A DNA stretch of 43,041 nucleotides from Gammaproteobacteria bacterium (GTDB taxonomy: Bacteria; Pseudomonadota; Gammaproteobacteria; Steroidobacterales; Steroidobacteraceae): NCBI GenBank assembly GCA_021773365.1, contig JAJFKF010000034.1:1-43041 (forward strand). Reading direction: 5' to 3'. Below, in pieces: positions 9,523-17,695 of the stretch. How positions within the stretch are numbered: the first letter of the stretch is position 1; every line of letters begins with the position of its first letter. The translations under genes and the position numbers were made by a program. The notes below the pieces were generated by a model that was not told where the DNA came from, did no database searches, and was given only the letters and a program-made list of their open reading frames with translations.

Positions 9523-11379
9523 TCAGCGTCCACGCAGGAACAGACGGTCCAGCTCGGCCATGGACAGGCGTGTCCAGGTCGGGCGACCGTGATTGCATTG
9601 ATCGGCGCGGCCGGTGGTTTCCATTTCGCGCAGCAGCGCATTCATTTCCGCTACGGTGAGATTGCGGTTGGCGCGCACCGAGGCGTGACAGGCCAGTGTT
9701 GCCAGCAGTTCGTTTGTGCGGTTCTCGACGCGCTCGCTGCCTTCATGTTCGAGCAGATCCACCAGCACATCGCGCACCAGCGCGCCCACATCGCGGCCGG
9801 CCAGCAGTGCCGGCGCCTGGCGCACCGCCAGCTGTTCGCGTCCCAGGCGATCGATCTCAAAGCCCAGCGCCAGGAAGTCTTCGCGATGCGCCTCGGCGCC
9901 ATCGGCCTCCGCGGCTGAGACCGTCAGCGTCACCGGCACCAGCAGTGCCTGCGGCGCGGCGTGCGCCGGCATCTGCTTCTTGAGGCGCTCATAGATGACG
10001 CGCTCGTGCGCGGCGTGCATGTCGATGAGCAACAACCCTTCGCGGTCCTGGGCCAGGATGTAGACGCCGTGCAGCTGCGCCAGCGCGAACCCGAGCGGGA
10101 ACTCCTGCGCCGAATCCGGAGATGAACCGGGCAGCGCCGCGGCGTTGACAAGAAAGGCCGTCTGACCCGCCACCTGCTCCTGCGTGGGACGCGACGCCGG
10201 ATAACCGCCGTAAACGGATGCCGGCTCGCGCAGCGGCATGCCCATCTGCCCACCGGCTGTGCGATCCGGCATGGGATAGTGGCCGGCGCTCACGCCTCTT
10301 TCGCCTGCAGGCAAGTCCGCTGCCGGCGCGCCATTCGCACCCAGCCCACCTTTTTCCACCGGACCGTCGGCAGCCCACTGCGGCCGGGTCTCTTCCAGTA
10401 CCGATTCCAGCGTACGAAAGACAAAGTCGTGCACCGCGCGCGTATCGCGGAAACGCAGCTCAAGTTTGGCGGGGTGGGCGTTGACGTCCACCACGGCGGG
10501 ATTGAGTTCCAGGTACAGCACATAGGCGGGATGGCGCCCGTGAAAGAGCACATCGCGATAGCCCATGCGCGCGGCGTTCAACAGCACCTTGTCGCGCACT
10601 GGCCGGCCGTTGACATACCAGTGCTGCAGATCCGCCTGGGAACGGGCAAAGGTGGGCAGCCCGAGCCAGCCGTGCAGACGCAGCCCCTGACCACCGCGCT
10701 CGAAGTGGACGGCGTGATCCATGAACTGCCGCCCGTATACCTCGGCGACACGCTTTTCCTGCGCGGCCCGGTCCACCGCCACATCCAGCGCGAGGGTACG
10801 CCGCTGGTTATGCGCAAGACTGAATGCCACGTCAAAGCGGCTGAGGCTGAGGCGCTCGACGTGACGCTGGATGTGCTGCAGCTCGGTACTCTCGGTGCGC
10901 AGGAATTTGCGCCGGGCGGGCACATTAAAGAAGAGTTCCCTCACCTCGACGCAGGTGCCTTCCGGATGGGCGGCGGGCGCGGGCGTACTGGCCTCGCCAT
11001 CGCGCACCTGCACGGTCCAGGCCTGCGGCGCGCCAGGCGTACGGGAAGTGAGCGTGAGCCGCGAAACCGAGGCGATACTGGGGAGGGCTTCACCACGGAA
11101 GCCGAGACTGACGACGTGGGTGAGATCGTCGAGCTCGCTGATCTTGCTGGTGGCGTGGGCGGTGAGCGCCAGCTGCAGTTCTTCGGCGGGGATGCCACCA
11201 CCGTTGTCGCGCACGCGGCTCAGCGCAATGCCGCCCTTTTCCAGTTCGATATCAATGCGTTTGGCGCCGGCGTCCAGCGCGTTTTCGATCAGCTCCTTGA
11301 CCACGGAGGCGGGGCGCTCGACGACTTCGCCGGCGGCTATCTGGCTGATGAGTTCGGAGTTTAGGACGCGGATGGGCAC
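9523..11379 (-). CDS. mutL: DNA mismatch repair protein MutL, endonuclease type
   Basis: Couples MutS mismatch recognition to strand removal. The 618 residues have the GHKL ATPase domain (motifs ENALDAGA near 32, DNGGGI near 58, GFRGEALPSIASV near 93) and a C-terminal dimerisation domain. Residues 453-464 read DMHAAHERVIYE, the metal-dependent nicking motif D(M/Q)HA(X)2E(X)4E. ACHASVRAN and CNHGRPTW follow further on. This form is characteristic of organisms lacking MutH/Dam-directed repair, unlike E. coli. The GTG start is fixed by the family N-terminus (PIRVLNSELISQIAAGEVVERP) but has no Shine-Dalgarno: nine C residues abut it directly. Confidence 0.96.
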   Translation of the reverse strand: MPIRVLNSELISQIAAGEVVERPASVVKELIENALDAGAKRIDIELEKGGIALSRVRDNGGGIPAEELQLALTAHATSKISELDDLTHVVSLGFRGEALPSIASVSRLTLTSRTPGAPQAWTVQVRDGEASTPAPAAHPEGTCVEVRELFFNVPARRKFLRTESTELQHIQRHVERLSLSRFDVAFSLAHNQRRTLALDVAVDRAAQEKRVAEVYGRQFMDHAVHFERGGQGLRLHGWLGLPTFARSQADLQHWYVNGRPVRDKVLLNAARMGYRDVLFHGRHPAYVLYLELNPAVVDVNAHPAKLELRFRDTRAVHDFVFRTLESVLEETRPQWAADGPVEKGGLGANGAPAADLPAGERGVSAGHYPMPDRTAGGQMGMPLREPASVYGGYPASRPTQEQVAGQTAFLVNAAALPGSSPDSAQEFPLGFALAQLHGVYILAQDREGLLLIDMHAAHERVIYERLKKQMPAHAAPQALLVPVTLTVSAAEADGAEAHREDFLALGFEIDRLGREQLAVRQAPALLAGRDVGALVRDVLVDLLEHEGSERVENRTNELLATLACHASVRANRNLTVAEMNALLREMETTGRADQCNHGRPTWTRLSMAELDRLFLRGR

Positions 11380-11388
11380 GGGGGGGGG
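11380..11388. repeat. Nine-base homopolymer (G9/C9) abutting the mutL start codon
   Basis: Nine consecutive G on the plus strand (C9 on the mutL strand) occupy the bases immediately before the GTG start of mutL, where a ribosome binding site would be expected. Such runs are prone to slippage. Here length changes would alter the spacing upstream of the start but not the reading frame. Confidence 0.8.
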
Positions 11389-11500
11389 AGTTTAACCGCT
11401 GGGACGGGTGGAATCCGACCAGGTTGCCGGGCCTGGGCGGCGACCGTGGGTGGGGTACGTTTTCCAGGGCGCGGCGGAACGCCCCGCCCGCCTCCCCGCC

Positions 11501-12691
11501 CTACCGTGCCCCGCCAGCTGCAATGCGCTTTTTCGCCCTCAGGTCGGCAAACAAGGTTCCCGGCGGTGGATTGTCGAAGAAGTAGGTGTGAATACCGTCG
11601 TAGATCGCGTCGGCCAGCCGTTTCTGATGTTTGGCGTCCTTCAGCCGCCGCTCTTCAGTCGGATTGGAGATGTACGCCGTTTCCACCAGCATCGACGGCA
11701 CGTCCGGCGATGTCAGCACCGCGAATCCTGCCTGCTGGATCTGCGGCTTGCGCACCTCGCCGATGCCGTGCAGCTGCTGCAGCACCTGCTCCGCCGCCGA
11801 CAAGCTCGCTGTCAGCGTGGCCGTTTGCGACAGATCGAGCAGCACCGAGGCGAGCATGTCGTCCTTGTCGTCGAGCTTCACGCCGCCGATCAGGTCCGCC
11901 GCGTTCTCCCGCTCGGCCAGCCAGCGAGCCGCCTCACTGCTGGCGCGGCCGGTGGACAGGATGTAAACGGAAGAGCCGGTGATGCTGCGATCGCGGATGG
12001 CATCGGCGTGAATGGAGACAAACAGGTCGGCGTTGTGGGCGCGCGCCTTGTCGCGACGGCCGCGCAGACTGACAAAGGTATCGGTGTCGCGGATCAGCAC
12101 GGCACGCATGCCGGGCTGGCGGTTGATGCGCTGGGCCAGCGCGCGGGCGATGCCCAGCGTGACATCCTTCTCGCGGGTGCCGCCGCGCCCGGTAGCGCCG
12201 GGATCCTTGCCACCATGGCCGGCATCCACCGCGATGATCAGGTCACGCAGGTCGTTGCGTGGCGCGTGGGCAGCCTCCACGGGCTTCAGCTCCTGCGCAC
12301 TGCCGCCACCAAGATCGATGACCAGGCGATAGCCATGTTCCGAGGTGGGTGCGATCACGGAACTGCGCGCCTGCACGCGCTGGCTGAGATCCAGCACCAC
12401 ACGCAGGCTGCCGTCATCGCGGTCGCCGAAGCGCACTTGCCTGATCACGCCCTGCCCGTCCGGTACGTCACAGCGCAGGGCCGTGCCGGCGATGTCGATG
12501 ACGATGCGGTCGGGGTTCTTGAGGGCGAACAGGGTGTGATCAGCGTGGCGGGACATTTCCAGGACAGCACGAGTGCCCTCCGGACCCGACCAGAGGCGCA
12601 CATCACGCACTTCCACGGGAGCAGCGGCGGCGGTGCAGAAGGCCTGCAGGAGGAGCGTCACGGCAAACAGTGCGGCGTGTCTGGCCATCAT
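11501..12691 (-). CDS. amiC: N-acetylmuramoyl-L-alanine amidase (AmiB/AmiC type)
   Basis: Periplasmic zinc amidase that cleaves the amide between MurNAc and the stem peptide during septum splitting. I start it at 12691 (MMARHAALFAVTLLLQAFCTAAAA, a signal peptide); a longer frame to 12772 only adds a charged stretch. The 396-residue precursor has an AMIN septal-targeting domain (about 25-125) and an Amidase_3 catalytic domain (about 160-380) with zinc-ligand motifs VDAGHGGKDPGA, a Glu in REKDVTL, and SIHADA, plus the late conserved ETAYISNPTEE. No LysM domain follows, unlike E. coli AmiB. The symbol is by family; amiB would be equally fair from the locus (tsaE-ami-mutL). Confidence 0.9.
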   Translation of the reverse strand: MMARHAALFAVTLLLQAFCTAAAAPVEVRDVRLWSGPEGTRAVLEMSRHADHTLFALKNPDRIVIDIAGTALRCDVPDGQGVIRQVRFGDRDDGSLRVVLDLSQRVQARSSVIAPTSEHGYRLVIDLGGGSAQELKPVEAAHAPRNDLRDLIIAVDAGHGGKDPGATGRGGTREKDVTLGIARALAQRINRQPGMRAVLIRDTDTFVSLRGRRDKARAHNADLFVSIHADAIRDRSITGSSVYILSTGRASSEAARWLAERENAADLIGGVKLDDKDDMLASVLLDLSQTATLTASLSAAEQVLQQLHGIGEVRKPQIQQAGFAVLTSPDVPSMLVETAYISNPTEERRLKDAKHQKRLADAIYDGIHTYFFDNPPPGTLFADLRAKKRIAAGGAR

Positions 12692-12811
12692 AATTTCCGG
12701 CAGTTCGCGGGCCTTGCGGCATGGGGCGTCCAGGACGGCCGTACTGTAAACCCGAAATCGGAAAGATTTCAAGATAAATTATGGAGATAGGCGATTTTCC
12801 TGAATGAAGGC

Positions 12812-13309
12812 TTAAGAGCCCAAGCGGTGCTCCCGGCCCAGTTGCGCCGCCGCCTCGCGACCACGGGGCGTGGCCACCAGCAGCCGGGCAGTCCGGCCGG
12901 TACCCCGCATCGCCAGTTCCACGGTCAGGTCCGCGGGCGGCAGCACGCCGGCGCCCTTCTCCGGCCACTCCACCAGCCACAGGTGGGCCGGCTCCAGCCA
13001 CTCGCGCGGACCAAGCTGTTCCAGTTCGTCGGGTACGGCCAGGCGGTACAGATCGAGGTGAACACAGGTCCAGCGTCCGGCCGGATAGATCTCGCTCAGG
13101 GCGTAGGTGGGGCTGCGCACCGTGCCGGTAATCCCCAGCGCCCGCAGCAGCGCGCGCGCCAGCGCGGACTTGCCGGCGCCCAGCGGGCCGGCGAGATAAA
13201 CAATGAAGGCGCCGCCGGCCGGATCGGGCAATGCGGCAGCCAGCCGCTGCCCCAGCGCCGCCGTGGCCGCATCATCCGGCAGGTTCACTTCGAGGACGGG
13301 TTCAGACAT
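12812..13309 (-). CDS. tsaE: tRNA threonylcarbamoyladenosine biosynthesis ATPase TsaE
   Basis: P-loop ATPase that works with TsaB and TsaD to install t6A37 on ANN-decoding tRNAs. Starting at MSEPVLEVNLPDD (13309) gives 165 residues, the normal size. The Walker A motif GPLGAGKSALARALLRALG sits near residue 41, followed by the family signatures VRSPTYALSEIY and HLDLYRL (the Asp binds metal) and a late WPEKG motif. Its first 25 bases overlap the end of nnrD, indicating translational coupling in the conserved nnrD-tsaE-amiC order. Confidence 0.94.
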   Translation of the reverse strand: MSEPVLEVNLPDDAATAALGQRLAAALPDPAGGAFIVYLAGPLGAGKSALARALLRALGITGTVRSPTYALSEIYPAGRWTCVHLDLYRLAVPDELEQLGPREWLEPAHLWLVEWPEKGAGVLPPADLTVELAMRGTGRTARLLVATPRGREAAAQLGREHRLGS

Positions 13310-14814
13310 GTGCGCAGGTGTGCAATGACATCGCCTGCAAGCGTACCGCGTTGGCCGGCCCGTGCGGCGGCATCGCCGGCCATGGCATGTGCCAGTACGG
13401 CGGCGCGCACCGCCGTCCACGAATCGGCGACCTGGCCCATCAGGGCGGCGATGGCCCCCGTCAGCACATCGCCCATGCCAGCGCTGGCCATGCCGGGATT
13501 ACCGTGGTCGCACAGCGCGGGCGTGTGCCCGGTACTGCCCACCAGCGTGCCGGCGCCCTTGAGCACCACGATGCCGCCGCAGCGTTCCAGCAGGCGATGC
13601 AATGTACCCGGGCGATCGGCCTGTACGGCGCGCGTATCGGAGGCCAGCAGGCGCGCCGCCTCGCCCGGATGCGGCGTCAGCACCCGGTCCGCCCGCGTGG
13701 CGCGGGACACGGACCGCCGCGCCAGCAGATTCAGTCCGTCGGCATCGATGACCAGTGGTTTGTCGATTGACAGCACGCGATCAAACAGGACCTGCGCCCA
13801 GGCATCCGTACCCAGGCCCGGACCGATGACCACCACGTCGGCCGCGTCGATCAACGGCTGCAGCTCGTCAGCGGTTTGTACGCCGTGACACATCAGCTCC
13901 GCGCGCGCGGCAATGACCGCCACGGTGTTCTGCGGATGAGTAGCCACCGTGACCCGCCCGGCGCCGGCGCGCAGGCAGGCCTCGCCGGCCAGACAGACCG
14001 CCCCGGGCATGCCCGGCCCGCCACCGATGATCAGCACCCGACCGAAATCGCCCTTGTGCGACGCGCGCGCCCGCGGCGACAGGGTTTGTGTCAGCAGGTC
14101 GGGCGCGATGCGCTCGGCAGCCGGAGGAACCGCCTCGGCAACTGCCCGCGCCTGCTCCGACGTCAGCAGCGAGGCGAAGTGCAACTGCCCGATGAGATCA
14201 GGCCCGGCGCCGATGAAGGCGCCCAGCTTCAGACCGATGAAGGAGACGGTGTGATCCGCGCGCACCGCCGCGCCCATTTCCGCGCCGGTGTCTGCATTCA
14301 GTCCGCTGGGCAGATCCAGCGACAGCACGGGCCGCGCACTGCCGGCGATGGCGGAGAGGCGGGCGCGGATGGACGCATCCAGCGGCCGATCCAGACCGGT
14401 GCCGAATATCGCATCCACCAGCACATCCGCAGCGGCCAGCCGCGCAGCCTCGAACGCTGTAACCACAACGCCCGCTGCCACGCAGTCCGCATATGCCCGC
14501 TGCGCATCGCCCTTCAGCGCCGCCGGATCGGCCAGCGCCAGCACCTGCGCCTCCAGCCCCGCCTCGCAGGCCAGGCGCGCCACCACGTAGCCATCGCCAC
14601 CGTTGTTGCCACCGCCGCAGAGCACCACGATGCGCCGGGCCTGCGGCCACGCCTGCCGCAGCACCTCGAAGGCAGCACGGGCGGCGCGGCACATCAGCAT
14701 GTAGCCGGGCACATCCAGCACCTCGATGACATGACGATCCAGCGCCCGCGACCCGGCGGCGGTATAGAGATTGAGCGGGAGTGGTTGCACGCGCGCCAGT
14801 ATACTTTTTCGCAT
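13285..14814 (-). CDS. nnrD: Bifunctional NAD(P)HX epimerase / ADP-dependent NAD(P)HX dehydratase
   Basis: Repairs hydrated NAD(P)H: the N-terminal YjeF_N half (about residues 1-215) epimerises R- and S-NAD(P)HX, and the C-terminal ribokinase-like half (about 235-500) dehydrates S-NAD(P)HX using ADP. Visible motifs are VLCGGGNNGGDGYVVAR in the epimerase and GGGPGMPGAVCLAGEACLRAGAGRV plus GNPGMASAGMGDVLTGAIAAL in the dehydratase. The ATG at 14814 lies inside the queG start region. Homologues usually begin near the LYTAAGSRALD stretch, so the GTG at 14790 (giving 501 residues) is a serious alternative; it sits exactly 7 bases after a -10 element. Neither start has a Shine-Dalgarno. Confidence 0.93.
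   Translation of the reverse strand: MRKSILARVQPLPLNLYTAAGSRALDRHVIEVLDVPGYMLMCRAARAAFEVLRQAWPQARRIVVLCGGGNNGGDGYVVARLACEAGLEAQVLALADPAALKGDAQRAYADCVAAGVVVTAFEAARLAAADVLVDAIFGTGLDRPLDASIRARLSAIAGSARPVLSLDLPSGLNADTGAEMGAAVRADHTVSFIGLKLGAFIGAGPDLIGQLHFASLLTSEQARAVAEAVPPAAERIAPDLLTQTLSPRARASHKGDFGRVLIIGGGPGMPGAVCLAGEACLRAGAGRVTVATHPQNTVAVIAARAELMCHGVQTADELQPLIDAADVVVIGPGLGTDAWAQVLFDRVLSIDKPLVIDADGLNLLARRSVSRATRADRVLTPHPGEAARLLASDTRAVQADRPGTLHRLLERCGGIVVLKGAGTLVGSTGHTPALCDHGNPGMASAGMGDVLTGAIAALMGQVADSWTAVRAAVLAHAMAGDAAARAGQRGTLAGDVIAHLRTCLNPSSK
14798..14805. promoter_or_regulatory. Palindromic bidirectional -10 element between nnrD and queG
   Basis: AGTATACT is a perfect palindrome, so TATACT reads as a -10 hexamer on both strands (14800-14805 forward, 14803-14798 reverse). 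On each strand exactly 7 bases separate it from a start codon: the queG ATG at 14813 and the alternative nnrD GTG at 14790. Transcripts starting at the normal distance would begin at or next to the start codon, that is leaderless. No good -35 box is visible on either side. Function is inferred. Confidence 0.5.
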
Positions 14815-15904
14815 GACGGTATCGACTGACCCGGCGGTGGACTACGGCGAACTGGCGCTGCGCATCAAGCGCTGGGGCGCCGAACTGGGTTTTCAGCAGG
14901 TGGGCATCGCGGAAACGACGCTGCAGGCGGACGAAACCCACCTGCAGCGCTGGCTCGAACGCGGCTGGCATGGCGATATGGACTACATGCGGCGCCACGG
15001 CAGCAAACGCAGCCGGCCGCAGGAGCTGGTACCGGGAACGGTGCGGGTGATCAGCGTGCGCATGGACTACCTGCCGCCCGGCGGACGCGATGCGCAAGCC
15101 GTACTGGATGACGGCGAACTGGGCTTTGTCTCGCGCTACGCACTGGGACGCGACTATCACAAGGTGATGCGCAAACGTCTGCAGAAACTGGCAGATCACG
15201 TTGCCGCGGCCGCTGGCCCGTTCGGGCATCGCGTATTCGTCGACAGCGCACCGGTGCTGGAAAAGGCCCTGGCACGCGATGCCGGCCTGGGATGGATCGG
15301 CAAGCACACCAACCTGCTCGACCGCCACGCCGGGTCATGGTTTTTTCTGGGCGAACTGTTCACCGACCTGCCCCTGCAAACGGATGCACCGGTGACGGCA
15401 CATTGCGGAAGCTGCACGGCGTGCATCGATATTTGTCCGACACAGGCGATTGTCGCGCCGTACCAGCTGGATGCGCGGCGCTGCATTTCGTATCTCACCA
15501 TCGAGAACAAGGGACCCATACCGGAGGAGTTCCGGACGGCCATGGGCAATCGCATCTACGGGTGCGATGACTGCCAGATGGTTTGTCCGTGGAACCGGTA
15601 CGCGACGATGTCAGTGGAGACGGACTTTGTGCCGCGTAACGGGCTGGATGCGCAGAAGCTGACGGCGTTGTTTGCCTGGACAGAGGAGGAATTCCACCAG
15701 CGGCTGGCGGGCAGCGCCATTCACCGGATCGGGCATGAACGGTGGTTGCGGAATATTGCGGTGGCGCTGGGGAATACGCCGGGGAGCCATGAGGTGGTGG
15801 CGGCGCTGGAGGAGCGAAGAGAACATCCTTCGTCGCTGGTCAGGGAGCACGTGGAGTGGGCTTTGGGGCGACATGGCCCGCGATTTCAGCGATCGTTACC
15901 GTAA
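14813..15904 (+). CDS. queG: Epoxyqueuosine reductase QueG
   Basis: Cobalamin- and Fe-S-dependent enzyme that reduces epoxyqueuosine to queuosine at the wobble position of tRNA. The ATG at 14813 gives 363 residues. Two [4Fe-4S] cluster motifs are explicit: C198-x2-C201-x2-C204-x3-C208 (CGSCTACIDICP) and C251-x2-C254-x3-C258 (CDDCQMVCP). The DUF1730 region carries VISVRMDYLPPG and the conserved GLGWIGKHTNLL stretch. It is divergent from nnrD; their proposed ATG start codons overlap in the sequence CATG, so no room exists for a conventional leader. Its stop opens a small tandem repeat (15901-15948). Confidence 0.95.
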   Translation: MTVSTDPAVDYGELALRIKRWGAELGFQQVGIAETTLQADETHLQRWLERGWHGDMDYMRRHGSKRSRPQELVPGTVRVISVRMDYLPPGGRDAQAVLDDGELGFVSRYALGRDYHKVMRKRLQKLADHVAAAAGPFGHRVFVDSAPVLEKALARDAGLGWIGKHTNLLDRHAGSWFFLGELFTDLPLQTDAPVTAHCGSCTACIDICPTQAIVAPYQLDARRCISYLTIENKGPIPEEFRTAMGNRIYGCDDCQMVCPWNRYATMSVETDFVPRNGLDAQKLTALFAWTEEEFHQRLAGSAIHRIGHERWLRNIAVALGNTPGSHEVVAALEERREHPSSLVREHVEWALGRHGPRFQRSLP

Positions 15905-15948
15905 TCAGAGCCGACCGTAGTCAGGCCCGGCTGTAATCAGGCGCACCC
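15901..15948. repeat. Three degenerate 16-bp tandem units
   Basis: Three head-to-tail units of 16 bases (15901-15916, 15917-15932, 15933-15948) share the start GTA(A/G)TCAG(A/G) and diverge in their second half. The array begins at the queG stop codon and nearly fills the gap between the convergent queG and panC genes. No clear terminator hairpin with a T tract accompanies it. Confidence 0.6.
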
Positions 15949-15953
15949 GCGCC

Positions 15954-16814
15954 TCAGCGCTTCTCCACCACCGCCACCTGCACATTATCAATCAGCCGCG
16001 TCTTGCCCAGCATGGCCGCCACCAGGATGATCAGCTCACGACTGGAATCCCGCGGTGGCTGCAGATCATTGGCCTGTCTGACCGCAAAGTACTGCGGCTC
16101 GAACCCCGCCGCCTCCAGCGTCTTCATCCCGTTCTGCTGGATGGCGGCGTAGTCTGTATCGCCGTCCTGGATCCGCTTCTGCGCTGCCTTGAGCGCGAGG
16201 TAGAGTTTCGGCGCGGTGTTGCGTTCGCCGCGCGACAGAAAGCGGTTGCGTGAACTCAGCGCCAGGCCGTCGTGATCGCGTACCGTGGGCACGCCTTCGA
16301 TTTCCACGGGCAGACAAAGGTCCATGACCAGGCGCCGTACGATGACCAGCTGCTGGTAGTCCTTCTCACCGAACACCGCCACTTCGGGGCGCACGATGTT
16401 CAGCAGTTTGGTGACCACCGTGGCCACGCCGGTGAAGTGTCCGGCACGATAGGCGCCGCAGAGGATGCCAGAGATCTCGGGCAGGTCCACCAGCGTGCTG
16501 CGCTCATGGCCCATGGGGTATATCTCGAAGGCGCCGGGGTGGAACATGGCGTCGGCGTTGACGCGGGTGAGTGCCTGGGTGTCGTGTTCAAAGGTCCGCG
16601 GGTACTTGTCGAAGTCCTCGTTGGGACCAAACTGCAGCGGGTTGACGAAGGCGCTGACGATGACCTTGTCGGCCAGTTCCTGTGCACGCGCCACCAGCTT
16701 CACATGGCCCTTGTGCAGGTTGCCCATGGTGGGCACCAGCGCCACGCTCTGGTTCTTGCGTCGCCAGCCGGCGATGCGTTCGCGCATGGTATGAATGCGG
16801 GTGATGGTTTCCAT
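15954..16814 (-). CDS. panC: Pantoate-beta-alanine ligase (pantothenate synthetase)
   Basis: Condenses pantoate and beta-alanine to pantothenate with ATP, through a pantoyl-adenylate. The 286 residues show the nucleotidyltransferase HIGH-like motif PTMGNLHKGHVKLV (about residues 28-41), FVNPLQFGPNEDFDKYPRT (about 57-75), GEKDYQQL (about 149-156) and the KMSKS-like stretch LALSSRNRFLS (about 184-194). It follows panB with a 4-base gap, forming a panB-panC operon. panD is not in the window. Confidence 0.97.
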   Translation of the reverse strand: METITRIHTMRERIAGWRRKNQSVALVPTMGNLHKGHVKLVARAQELADKVIVSAFVNPLQFGPNEDFDKYPRTFEHDTQALTRVNADAMFHPGAFEIYPMGHERSTLVDLPEISGILCGAYRAGHFTGVATVVTKLLNIVRPEVAVFGEKDYQQLVIVRRLVMDLCLPVEIEGVPTVRDHDGLALSSRNRFLSRGERNTAPKLYLALKAAQKRIQDGDTDYAAIQQNGMKTLEAAGFEPQYFAVRQANDLQPPRDSSRELIILVAAMLGKTRLIDNVQVAVVEKR

Positions 16815-16818
16815 CAGC

Positions 16819-17646
16819 CTAGAAGCAATGTTCGGGCGCCGGGTAGCTGCGGTCCTTCACTGCTGTGACGTAACGCTTGATTCCTTCCAGCGGACCGGAG
16901 CTGCCTTCCATGAAGTTGCGGGTGAAGCGCGGCTTGCGGCCGGTGGTGATGTCCAGGATGTCGTAGACGACCAGGATCTGTCCGTCCACGCCGGGCCCTG
17001 CGCCGATGCCGATAACCGGCACTTCCAGCGCCGCGGTAATTTCCGCGCCCAGTTCGGCGGGTATGCATTCGAGCAGCACCACATCGGCGCCGGCGTCCTG
17101 TAGCGCCCTGGCGTCGGCAATCATCTGGCGGGCGGCCTTCTCATCACGCCCCTGCACCTTGAAGCCACCGATCTTGTGCACCGACTGCGGCTTGAGGCCG
17201 AGGTGCGCGCACACCGCGATATCGTGGCCGGCGAGAAACTCCACTATCTCCACCTGCCCGGCGCCGCCTTCGAGCTTGACCATGCGTGCCCCGCCCTCCT
17301 GCATGAGCCGCACGGCATTGGCCAGCGCCTGCTCCTTGGAGGCATAGCTCATGAAGGGCATGTCGGCGATAAGGAAGGGCCGGTACAGGCCGCGGGAGAC
17401 CAGGCGGCTGTGATAGACGATGTCTTCCATGGTCACCGGCACGGTGGTGTCGTGACCCTGGATAACCATGCCCAGGGAATCCCCGACCAGTGCCACGTCC
17501 ACACCACCCTCGTCGAGCAGCACGGCAAAACTGGCGTCATAGCAGGTAAGGCTGGCGATCTTCTCGCCACGCGCCTTCATCTGCCGCAGGGTGGCGACGT
17601 TGACCGGCTGGCGCTCGGCATCGCGCAATTGCAGGTGTGTATACAT
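16819..17646 (-). CDS. panB: 3-methyl-2-oxobutanoate hydroxymethyltransferase
   Basis: First committed step of pantothenate synthesis: transfers a hydroxymethyl group from 5,10-methylene-tetrahydrofolate to alpha-ketoisovalerate to give ketopantoate. Starting at MYTHLQLRDAERQPVNV (17646) gives 275 residues; the longer frame adds 21 unrelated residues. Diagnostic segments are KIASLTCYDASFAVLLDEGG, VGDSLGMVIQGHDTTVPVTM (metal-ligand Asp and substrate-loop residues), and GIGAGPGVDGQILV near the C-terminus. Adjacent to panC. Confidence 0.97.
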   Translation of the reverse strand: MYTHLQLRDAERQPVNVATLRQMKARGEKIASLTCYDASFAVLLDEGGVDVALVGDSLGMVIQGHDTTVPVTMEDIVYHSRLVSRGLYRPFLIADMPFMSYASKEQALANAVRLMQEGGARMVKLEGGAGQVEIVEFLAGHDIAVCAHLGLKPQSVHKIGGFKVQGRDEKAARQMIADARALQDAGADVVLLECIPAELGAEITAALEVPVIGIGAGPGVDGQILVVYDILDITTGRKPRFTRNFMEGSSGPLEGIKRYVTAVKDRSYPAPEHCF

Positions 17647-17695
17647 AACGCGCCGCAGAATGGCCGAGTCCGTTACAACAATCAACTGCGCCCGC

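Noticed and set aside
11408-12790. 460-residue frame antisense to the amidase gene
   Set aside because: Composition is a mirror of amiC codons and shows no protein features.
15901-15948. CRISPR array
   Set aside because: Units are 16 bp, contiguous, degenerate and without spacers; no cas genes are in the window.
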